Notes under the pieces: generated by a model
The model's input: the letters and a program-made list of their open reading frames with translations, nothing else
The model's database searches: none
Told to the model about the DNA's origin: nothing
Assembly (NCBI GenBank): GCA_022563075.1
Contig: JADFOC010000025.1
Location: forward strand, 1 to 12,583
Direction of reading: 5' to 3'
Length of the DNA: 12,583 bases
From: Pseudomonadota bacterium
GTDB lineage: Bacteria; Pseudomonadota; Gammaproteobacteria; Pseudomonadales; Pseudohongiellaceae
Translations under genes and position numbers: made by a program
Part shown: positions 1 through 5,648 of the stretch, piece by piece
Position numbering within the stretch: position 1 is the first letter of the stretch
How the letters are laid out: every line of letters starts with the position of its first letter

Positions 1-17
1 CCGTCGAATGCCAGGTC

Positions 18-794
18 TTATCCGAGCTTACGTTGCAAGTTCTGTCTTACGAATTCAGCTTGAGCTGAAAATCGGCCGTTAACATACGCGGCTTCGAAAC
101 CGATCTTGTTGAAACTTTCGATACCGGGAATCATGCCAGTATCGATAATCCGATGCTCGTCCACATGGGATTCAGGCCTCGCCCGCAGGCGCAACCTAGC
201 ATCGTCATCTTCTTCCCTGGAGAGGTTGATTCCCAGGTGAACTAATTCGCCATCCCCCAGTGGGGGCCGATAGACGAAGCGACTGGAGACGCCCTTTCCT
301 CTCACCAGATTGTTAGCCTCGTGCGCATACGCCGATGCCGCCAGGCTGAATCTGTCACTCCATGTTTGATACCCAATACCCAGCCGTCTTCCCGTGACCA
401 ATGCATTGGCTAAAGACCGTTCGGAGAAGCTTATGTTGTTGGAACTGGTTAACTCCTCCAGGCTGGAGAATTGCTTGAAATTACCCATGGTGATGCGCGC
501 ATTAGCAAATCCGTGATAGCGGATGTAGCCATCTTTGAGTTCCGGCTCCTCTGGGGCAAAATCAACCTGTAGCTTGTAGTCCCAATTTTCACTGAGACCA
601 CCACTGACAAAAAGTCGCCCGCGCCGTAATTCACCTCCGCCCGCATAATCAAACTTGTCGTTATCAAAGGAAGTGGCATCCACTTGTAATCGACCACCTA
701 TTTCGATGCTCAAGGTATCTTCGGCAGCCAGTGTGGCTTGCCCGATAAATAATAATTGAGTACTGGCGATCAACAGCCTTTGTGTAATATGCAA
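18..794 (-). pseudogene. Phosphate-selective porin (OprO/OprP family), interrupted by an in-frame TAA
   Basis: Outer-membrane beta-barrel channel of the Porin_O_P family, which takes up phosphate or polyphosphate. The start is TTG (CAA at 792-794 on the plus strand), preceded by GGAG with an 8-nt spacer; I found no better ATG. A short signal peptide ends near ATLA (residues 20-23). Family signatures follow: IGGRLQVDA near 32-40, GGELRRGRLFVSG near 52-64, WDYKLQVDF near 71-79, and FNKIGFEAAYVNGRFSAQAE near 229-248. Family members are about 400 residues, but this frame stops at 258. Reading through the TAA at 18-20 gives D-L-A-F-D-G, which fits the usual barrel continuation, so I call an interrupted gene (real nonsense mutation or sequence error). 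It diverges from ppk, which fits a phosphate role. The porin family is clear; the pseudogene status is less certain because the rest lies outside the window. Confidence 0.75.
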
Positions 795-1037
795 ACCACA
801 CTCTCCAAGATAAGTCTATAAACGCACAGTCAATATAAGCTGGTTCAGTAATTCCCAAATTTTACGGAATTATTTCATTGCGAAGACAGCGGCTTATTCA
901 ACCCAATGCAGAACTCGTCAGCAAGGGTAGGATAATCATTCTATGGTATGCTTGTCGGCACGGTTTAAAACCTGGAAATATGGTTGATTTTGCTTTGCAG
1001 CCATGTCCACAATCCAAAAAAACGATTACAGAGCCCA
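795..1037. other. Divergent intergenic region between the porin and ppk
   Basis: This 243-bp region must hold promoters for both divergent genes. I see no convincing Pho box (two CTGTCAT-type repeats 11 bp apart) on either strand. It contains a 7-bp dyad (849-872, listed separately) and a small palindrome, GGTTT-A-AAACC, at 962-972. A weak extended -10 toward ppk (TGG-TATGCT, 945-952) has no -35 partner. ORFs here are short and do not look coding. Confidence 0.6.
849..872. repeat. Inverted repeat, 7-bp arms, possible operator
   Basis: TAATTCC (849-855) and GGAATTA (866-872) are perfect reverse complements separated by 10 A/T-rich bases. The element lies upstream of both the porin and ppk. 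The spacing suits a dimeric DNA-binding protein better than a terminator, because no T-run follows on either strand. The regulator is unknown, and a chance occurrence in A/T-rich DNA is possible. Confidence 0.35.
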
Positions 1038-3212
1038 ATGTCAAAGCAACCGCACAAGAATTCGTTGGAGATTGTAGTGGATAATTCCGCTCTTGGAAAA
1101 TCCAATGTCGATAATGCCGATAGCAATGTCATTGACGACCACCGCATCGAAGCAATCAATCTATCCGATAGCGATTACTTTGAAAATCGCGAACTCAGTT
1201 ATTTAAAATTTAATCTGCGGGTCCTGAGCCAGGCCAGAAACAAAAACCATCCCTTGCTTGAACGCCTGATATTTCTTCTTATTTTTAGTTCCAACCTGGA
1301 CGAATTCTATGAGATACGCGTCTCTGGTCTCAAAAAACAATTGGATTTCGGCCGGCAGCGGCCGGGTCCTGATAGTAAATATCCTGAGCAAGTACTGCAG
1401 GTCATCCATGAACAAGTACGTGAAGCCCTGCAGGAGCAATATCGCATCTTGAACGAGGATCTGTTGCCGTCACTGGCGCATGAGAATATTCGCTTCCTGC
1501 ATCGACATGAGTGGAGTGGTGAATTGCTTGCATGGACCAAGAGTCACTTTTACGATGAAATACTTCCGGTGGTTAGCCCTCTCGGCCTTGACCCGGCCCA
1601 CCCTTTTCCACGGCTGGTCAATAAGAGTCTTAATTTCATCCTGTCACTGGAAGGCAAAGATGCCTTCGGCCGGGATAGCGGTCTGGCGATTGTACCCGCT
1701 CCGCGTTCCCTGCCCCGATTAATTAAAGTTCCCAAGGACATCATAGCTGACGGCGATAATTTCATTTTTCTTTCTTCCATTATCCATGCCTATGTTGGCG
1801 AGTTTTTCCCGGGCATGACGGTTAAAGAGTGTCATCAGTTCCGCGTGACTCGAAATTCCGACCTGGAAATGTCCAACGTGGAAGTCGAAGACGTGGCCAG
1901 TGCCTTGCAAGGAGAACTGCATACTCGCCGTTTCGGAGCAGCCACTAAACTGGAGGTGGGCAAAGATTGCCCGGCGGCGTTGAGCAAATTCTTACTGGAG
2001 CGATTCAACCTTACCAGCACCGAGCTATTTCCGTTGGATGGACCCGTTAATCTTCAACGCTTAACCGCTTTATTGGACATGGTGGACCGGCCGGACCTTC
2101 GCTTCCCCAAGTTTTCACCTGGTGCTCCGAAGTCTCTGCAAGAAGGCAATTGCATCTTCTCGGCCGTGGATAAAGAAGATCAACTGCTACTGCACCCTTT
2201 CCAATCATTTATTCCGATTATTGACTGGGTTCGACAGGCCGCCAAAGATCCAACGGTACTTTCGATCAAGCAGACACTGTACCGAACTAATGAATCGTCC
2301 GAATTGGTTGAAGCATTGGTAGAAGCCGCCAGGAACGGTAAAGAAGTGACTGTGGTGATCGAACTGCGAGCGCGCTTCGATGAGAAAGAGAATATTACTT
2401 TTGCCAGCATCCTGCAGGAAGCCGGCGCAGTCGTGGTTTATGGAGTAATGGGTTATAAGACCCATGCCAAGATGCTGCTGTTCGTGCGTCGAGTGGCAAA
2501 CCAACTGAAACTCTACGCCCATTTAGGCACCGGCAACTATCATCGCAAGAACTCACTGCAGTATACCGACTACAGCCTGTTAACCGCTGACAAGATACTC
2601 TGCGCCGACGTGCACAAGGTCTTTCAGCAAATTACCGGCATGGGCAAGAAGATTCATCCGAAACTACTGATCCATTCACCGTTTAACCTGCGGAAGTCCC
2701 TGGTAAAAATGATTGAGGCAGAAACAGAGATGGCGCAGAAGGGTAAACCGGCTCGAATAGTCGCCAAGATAAACGCCCTGACAGATCCCACCATTATCAA
2801 AAAGCTCTATGTTGCTTCCCGCGCGGGTGTTCGAATCGATTTGATCGTGCGCGGTACCTGTTGCCTGAAACCCGGCATCGCGGGAGTGAGTGACAATATT
2901 CGTGTTATCTCGATAGTGGGCCGCTTTCTAGAGCATTCCAGGGTTTTCTTCTTCCTCAACAATGTCTATCAAGTCTATTGTTCCAGCGCCGATTGGATGG
3001 AGCGCAATTTGTCGAACCGCATCGAAGTCTGTTTTCCAATTCTTAAGAAAAAGCTCGCAAACCGCATCATGAACGAGATCGAGGTATACCTGAATGATCA
3101 GGGTCAGAGTTGGGAGTTGCAAGCAGATGGTGAATATATCGAGCAACGGTCGGAACTGGACGTTCATGAAGACGTACAGGTGCGACTACTGAAACAGTTA
3201 GCCCAAGTCTAA
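1038..3212 (+). CDS. ppk: Polyphosphate kinase 1 (ATP:polyphosphate phosphotransferase)
   Basis: Reversibly transfers the gamma-phosphate of ATP to inorganic polyphosphate (EC 2.7.4.1), usually at the inner membrane. From ATG 1038 the protein has 724 residues. The PPK N-terminal domain begins with ENRELSYLKFN (49-59) and continues through the SSNLDEFYEIRVSG signature. The catalytic phospholipase-D-like half carries YKTHAKML with His476, then YAHLGTGNYH, and GRFLEHSR with His633. The 157-residue gap between these histidines equals that of E. coli His435 and His592, the phosphorylated and essential histidines. An upstream ATG at 984 is in frame but adds 18 unlikely residues; MSKQP at 1038 is preferred, although its Shine-Dalgarno (GAG) is weak. 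Residues 1-48 form an Asp/Asn/Ser-rich extension not present in the E. coli enzyme. Its 3' end overlaps convergent ppx by 15 bp. Confidence 0.96.
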   Translation: MSKQPHKNSLEIVVDNSALGKSNVDNADSNVIDDHRIEAINLSDSDYFENRELSYLKFNLRVLSQARNKNHPLLERLIFLLIFSSNLDEFYEIRVSGLKKQLDFGRQRPGPDSKYPEQVLQVIHEQVREALQEQYRILNEDLLPSLAHENIRFLHRHEWSGELLAWTKSHFYDEILPVVSPLGLDPAHPFPRLVNKSLNFILSLEGKDAFGRDSGLAIVPAPRSLPRLIKVPKDIIADGDNFIFLSSIIHAYVGEFFPGMTVKECHQFRVTRNSDLEMSNVEVEDVASALQGELHTRRFGAATKLEVGKDCPAALSKFLLERFNLTSTELFPLDGPVNLQRLTALLDMVDRPDLRFPKFSPGAPKSLQEGNCIFSAVDKEDQLLLHPFQSFIPIIDWVRQAAKDPTVLSIKQTLYRTNESSELVEALVEAARNGKEVTVVIELRARFDEKENITFASILQEAGAVVVYGVMGYKTHAKMLLFVRRVANQLKLYAHLGTGNYHRKNSLQYTDYSLLTADKILCADVHKVFQQITGMGKKIHPKLLIHSPFNLRKSLVKMIEAETEMAQKGKPARIVAKINALTDPTIIKKLYVASRAGVRIDLIVRGTCCLKPGIAGVSDNIRVISIVGRFLEHSRVFFFLNNVYQVYCSSADWMERNLSNRIEVCFPILKKKLANRIMNEIEVYLNDQGQSWELQADGEYIEQRSELDVHEDVQVRLLKQLAQV

Positions 3213-4169
3213 GCGGGTACCTCTCACTGCAGGCAGGTCACTCTGTTCCATCGCCCGCAGCGTTTTCTTGTTTTTCACCATAAAATCCAGCATGCCCTCG
3301 CGTAGGGCAGTCGCACTAAAGTTGATAGTTTCAATCTCATAGCTCTCCATCAGGCCGACCATCCCACACCAGCCCGCTAGCAACAAATCTCTTCTATTTT
3401 CTTTCACTCCGGGTAATTCAGCACCCGTAGCAATACTGGAGATAAAAGCTGGTTTCAATTCATACAGAGCCGCTAAACTGATGATTACTTGGCCATAACC
3501 ATGTGCTTCGCAAATTGCTGCTAACATTTTTACGGTACCCGATGAAGCATAAGCTTCAGACCAGCCAGATTTCCTCACCCCTGGTGCCATGCATGCGAAG
3601 ACTTTTTTGGCCGCGCTGACTGCGCTATCCATCTGTTGTTCGAAAACTGCAATACTGGCCTTATCGTCTGCAAAAAATCGATCACGCCAGGCCACGCTGC
3701 CAATCGCCAGACTCTCAGTTAATAACCGGTCGTTTCCTGCGCCGATAATGATTTCTGTACTGCCGCCACCGATGTCGATGATAAGTCGTTTGAAATTTGC
3801 TGTTGGCAAGGCGGTGATAACACCAGCATAGATCAACACAGCTTCCTGTACGCCGCTAATGATCGATATATCGATACCCAGTGTACTCGCAGCTTCGACA
3901 AATTCTTCAGCATTGTCAGTCACTCGAAAGGCATTGGTTCCCAGGGCCCAATATTGCTTGACTGGGTATTGGGCCAGGCGAGATCTAAAACGCTGCAGGC
4001 ACGCCAGGCCGCGCTGAAAGGCGTGTGGAGAAATGTTATGTGTAGAGCGAACATCTTCACCGAGTTGTACTTTCTCACTACAGCGCTCGATTATCTGGAT
4101 GCGCCCAGCTTCCCATTTACCGATCAGCAAATGAAAACTATTCGATCCCAAATCGATACATGCATACAT
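3198..4169 (-). CDS. ppx: Exopolyphosphatase of the Ppx/GppA family, short form
   Basis: Expected to release orthophosphate from the ends of polyphosphate; family members can also hydrolyse pppGpp. The 323-residue protein has the ASKHA ATPase fold. Phosphate-1 loop DLGSNSFHLLIG is at residues 6-17, the LGTNAFR motif at 76-82, a probable catalytic glutamate in GVQEA at Glu109, and phosphate-2 loop DIGGGSTEI at 132-140. E. coli Ppx has about 513 residues; this one ends after the two Ppx-GppA domains and lacks the C-terminal HD-like and dimerisation region, as do other short bacterial Ppx proteins. ATG 4169 opens MYACIDLGSN; AGGG about 9 nt upstream could serve as its ribosome site. It sits opposite ppk, so synthesis and degradation have separate promoters. 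GppA activity is an alternative, but the ppk neighbour favours Ppx. Confidence 0.92.
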   Translation of the reverse strand: MYACIDLGSNSFHLLIGKWEAGRIQIIERCSEKVQLGEDVRSTHNISPHAFQRGLACLQRFRSRLAQYPVKQYWALGTNAFRVTDNAEEFVEAASTLGIDISIISGVQEAVLIYAGVITALPTANFKRLIIDIGGGSTEIIIGAGNDRLLTESLAIGSVAWRDRFFADDKASIAVFEQQMDSAVSAAKKVFACMAPGVRKSGWSEAYASSGTVKMLAAICEAHGYGQVIISLAALYELKPAFISSIATGAELPGVKENRRDLLLAGWCGMVGLMESYEIETINFSATALREGMLDFMVKNKKTLRAMEQSDLPAVRGTRLDLG

Positions 4170-4349
4170 AGAGTACTACCCTATAATTGGCACTGAAATT
4201 GGAACATGACCCAAACTAATAATGGAAGTCCTTTATGCTTGTCAACAGCGGGGGAAACGATTATGAAAATTTAGCGGAGTGAACAAGGAGTCAGGACTCT
4301 CACTATAATCCGAGAGATCTAACACCGCAATAGCTGAGGTTGAATGTGA
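4170..4349. other. Intergenic region upstream of ppx and downstream of bfr
   Basis: Carries the likely ppx promoter (4216-4245). Past the bfr stop there are small dyads, GAGTC-AG-GACTC and CTCTC...GAGAG around 4289-4317, which overlap and compete. Neither is followed by a T-run on the minus strand, so no intrinsic terminator for bfr can be claimed. No coding ORF is evident. Confidence 0.5.
4216..4245 (-). promoter_or_regulatory. Predicted sigma70-type promoter for ppx
   Basis: On the minus strand a perfect -35 TTGACA (4240-4245) is followed after 18 bp by TATTAG (4216-4221, 4 of 6 matches to TATAAT). Transcription would begin near 4209, giving a leader of roughly 40 nt before the ppx ATG at 4169. 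The spacer is one base longer than optimal; a 17-bp alternative gives a poorer -10. Confidence 0.45.
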
Positions 4350-4814
4350 CTAGATCATGGATTGCTGGTAATTTTCCAGACCCACCTTATCAATCAGGGA
4401 AAGCTGCGTCTCCAGCCAGTCGATATGTTCTTCCTCACTGTCGAGGATTTCGCTGAGTAAATCACGACTCACAAAATCGTTCACAGATTCAGCATAGGCG
4501 ATGCCGTCTCTCAAGTCCGGACAGGCCAACATCTCAAGCTTTAGATCACATTCCAGCATTTCCCGGGTGTTTTCCCCAATTATCAGGCTACCAAGCTTTT
4601 GCAGATTGGGTAGTCCTTCCAAAAACAGTACGCGTTGAATCAACTGATCGGCGTGCTTCATTTCGTCGATAGATTCTGCATATTCCTTTTCTGCCAGTTG
4701 CTTCAGTCCCCAATCCTGATACATGCGGGAATGGAGAAAATACTGGTTGATGGCAATAAGTTCGTTGGCCAAGGCCTTATTCAAGTGCTTGATTACGGTA
4801 GCGTCTGCCTGCAT
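4350..4814 (-). CDS. bfr: Bacterioferritin (heme-containing iron storage protein)
   Basis: Subunit of the cytoplasmic 24-mer that oxidises Fe(II) and stores it as a ferric mineral. I place the start at the second ATG (4812-4814): AGAGG lies 8 nt upstream of it but only 2 nt from the first ATG (4818-4820). This gives 154 residues and restores canonical family numbering exactly. The dinuclear ferroxidase centre is complete: Glu18, Glu51, His54, Glu94, Glu127 and His130. Met52, the axial heme ligand at the subunit interface, is also present, which separates it from Dps and non-heme ferritin. The motif [12 protein letters not shown] (17-28) is typical. It lies 201 bp downstream of bfd on the same strand and may share its Fur-controlled transcript. 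A second TTGACA at 4867-4872 (minus) hints at its own promoter, though the -10 is poor. Confidence 0.96.
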   Translation of the reverse strand: MQADATVIKHLNKALANELIAINQYFLHSRMYQDWGLKQLAEKEYAESIDEMKHADQLIQRVLFLEGLPNLQKLGSLIIGENTREMLECDLKLEMLACPDLRDGIAYAESVNDFVSRDLLSEILDSEEEHIDWLETQLSLIDKVGLENYQQSMI

Positions 4815-4909
4815 TGCCATTACCTCTAAATCTGAATGCTGGAAGCATCCCTTTTTAGGCGCTGATTGTCAAGCAAAACTAGCGTAAGTGATTGATATAA
4901 ATAGGAAAA

Positions 4910-4928
4910 CTAAATGATAAGCAATCCC
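4910..4928. promoter_or_regulatory. Weak Fur-like element upstream of bfr
   Basis: AATGATAAGCAAT (4913-4925) matches 11 of the 13 central bases of the classical Fur consensus GATAATGATAATCATTATC, but the flanks fail, leaving about 12 of 19 overall. It could give bfr a second iron-responsive input or act on the small plus-strand ORF, whose start codon it covers. A/T-rich DNA often gives matches at this level. Confidence 0.25.
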
Positions 4929-5000
4929 ATTTCTATTTGCATGAACGCCGCGCTGTTGCACCACAATGCGGTTGTGGTCGCCGCACAGTACGAGAATTAA
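4914..5000 (+). CDS. Candidate small ORF, 28 residues, unknown function
   Basis: ATG 4914 is preceded by AGGA (4903-4906) with an ideal 7-nt spacer, and the frame ends at TAA 4998-5000. The peptide begins MISNPISIC, has a Leu-Leu-His-His pair in the middle and ends VVVAAQYEN. The second half uses G/C-ending codons and looks coding, unlike its A/T-rich surroundings. It runs opposite to bfd and bfr, so it is antisense to any joint bfd-bfr transcript. I recognise no family. A TATAAA at 4896-4901 lies too close to the Shine-Dalgarno to transcribe it, so no clear promoter is seen. It may be a real small protein, the tail of a decayed gene, or chance. Confidence 0.3.
   Translation: MISNPISICMNAALLHHNAVVVAAQYEN
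4960..4978. repeat. Perfect 7-bp hairpin
   Basis: ACCACAA (4960-4966) and TTGTGGT (4972-4978) are perfect complements around a 5-nt TGCGG loop. It lies between the bfd stop and the bfr start. No T-run follows on either strand, so it is not a standard rho-independent terminator, but it could stabilise or process a bfd-bfr transcript. Confidence 0.4.
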
Positions 5001-5015
5001 AGAGGGAAAAAGTGC

Positions 5016-5204
5016 TTAGCCGGCGTTAATAAAGGTGGCGGTTTTGTTGTACTCATTGACGATTGTCTGGGCAAGTTTACCGCATTTACCGCACTCGCTC
5101 GCGACGCCTAGCTGGGAACGTAAATCCGTCATATTGCTGGCACCACCGCGACAAAGATCGCGAATCTGGTTATCGGTAACTTGTCTACAGATGCATACGT
5201 ACAT
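5016..5204 (-). CDS. bfd: Bacterioferritin-associated ferredoxin
   Basis: Small [2Fe-2S] protein that docks on bacterioferritin near its heme and passes electrons inward, so that stored Fe(III) is reduced and released. The 62 residues begin MYVCICRQVTD. The four cluster ligands have the Bfd arrangement: Cys4 and Cys6 (CxC), then Cys38 and Cys41 (CxxC in ECGKCG). E. coli Bfd has 64 residues. ATG 5204 is fixed by the conserved MYVC start, although no good Shine-Dalgarno precedes it. It is first after the Fur-box promoter on the minus strand, with bfr 201 bp downstream. Induction under iron limitation is therefore expected, consistent with releasing stored iron when import genes are also switched on. 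Confidence 0.95.
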   Translation of the reverse strand: MYVCICRQVTDNQIRDLCRGGASNMTDLRSQLGVASECGKCGKLAQTIVNEYNKTATFINAG

Positions 5205-5289
5205 GATTGCTGGTTACGGTGTAATTGACCGGCTTTGCCCACTGGTTGCAGCATTCCGCGGCTGAGAGAATGCACTGGCACAGAACGTA

Positions 5290-5318
5290 ATTTAAATGAT
5301 AATGAGAATGATTGTCAA
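5290..5318 (-). promoter_or_regulatory. Predicted sigma70-type promoter for bfd, containing the Fur box
   Basis: On the minus strand a perfect -35 TTGACA (5313-5318) and TTAAAT (5290-5295, 4 of 6 matches) are separated by exactly 17 bp. Transcription would start near 5283, about 80 nt before the bfd ATG. The Fur box (5298-5316) fills the spacer and overlaps the -35, the classical position for repression by blocking RNA polymerase. Confidence 0.6.
5298..5316. promoter_or_regulatory. Fur box between bfd and feoA
   Basis: GATAATGAGAATGATTGTC matches the classical 19-bp Fur consensus GATAATGATAATCATTATC at 16 positions. It lies in the 204-bp divergent gap between bfd and feoA, inside a promoter reading toward bfd. 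On the plus strand TTGTCA (5312-5317) overlapping its right edge could be the -35 for feoAB, with poor -10 candidates near 5332-5340. Iron-bound Fur here could repress both directions. Confidence 0.82.
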
Positions 5319-5408
5319 CTAGATTTAGATCTGATACTTTATTAAGGCTAGCTGAGATCCGCAGTAAATCCACAAATTATTAATTTTTAATAGCTAAAAC
5401 AGATACTT

Positions 5409-5645
5409 ATGTCCAGAACCGCCCTATCCGACGCTGCCAGTGGCGATCACTGTATAGTCGTAGAAATTGCATCCGAACCGGCAGAGCTGAAGAGTCGGCT
5501 TTACGCCTTGGGCATTATTCCGGGATCGGCCCTGCAGATACTGCGCTTCGCGCCCCTGGGCGATCCCATGCAGGTAAAAGTGGGTGGCAGTTTCGTGAGT
5601 ATTCGCAAATCAGAAGCAGACATCATCTCGGTAGACATACAGTAA
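5409..5645 (+). CDS. feoA: Ferrous iron transport accessory protein FeoA
   Basis: Small cytoplasmic SH3-like beta-barrel protein that supports the FeoB ferrous iron transporter. The 78 residues include the family pattern ELKSRLYALGIIPGS (26-40), then ILRFAPLGDPMQVKVGGS and a VSIRKSEADII tail, corresponding to the family's LxxLGxxPG and G-xLxLRxxEA signatures. ATG 5409 is the natural start, though no clear Shine-Dalgarno precedes it. It lies about 93 bp downstream of the Fur box and 3 bp before feoB, so the two are almost certainly co-transcribed and perhaps translationally coupled. Confidence 0.94.
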   Translation: MSRTALSDAASGDHCIVVEIASEPAELKSRLYALGIIPGSALQILRFAPLGDPMQVKVGGSFVSIRKSEADIISVDIQ

Positions 5646-5648
5646 ATC

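Larger units (their letters stand above)
4815..5015. other. bfd-bfr intergenic region
   Basis: This 201-bp region is long for two genes usually transcribed together. It holds a TTGACA on the minus strand (4867-4872) with a weak downstream -10, and a small dyad, ATGCT-GGA-AGCAT, at 4843-4855, which would lie in the bfr leader. It also has a weak Fur-like element (about 4910-4928), a 28-codon ORF on the plus strand (4914-5000), and a 7-bp hairpin (4960-4978) inside that ORF. Confidence 0.55.

Noticed and set aside
795..1037. Pho box ahead of ppk or the porin
   Set aside because: Phosphate genes made this likely, but no pair of CTGTCAT-like repeats with 11-bp periodicity is present on either strand. 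The closest stretch, with two GACT words, has a 15-bp offset.
2205..2522. 105-codon minus-strand ORF inside ppk
   Set aside because: It lies wholly opposite the conserved catalytic half of PPK, including the His476 region, and has no recognisable domain of its own.
4287..4320. Intrinsic terminator after bfr
   Set aside because: The dyads here are only 5 bp long, overlap each other and lack a following T-run on the minus strand.
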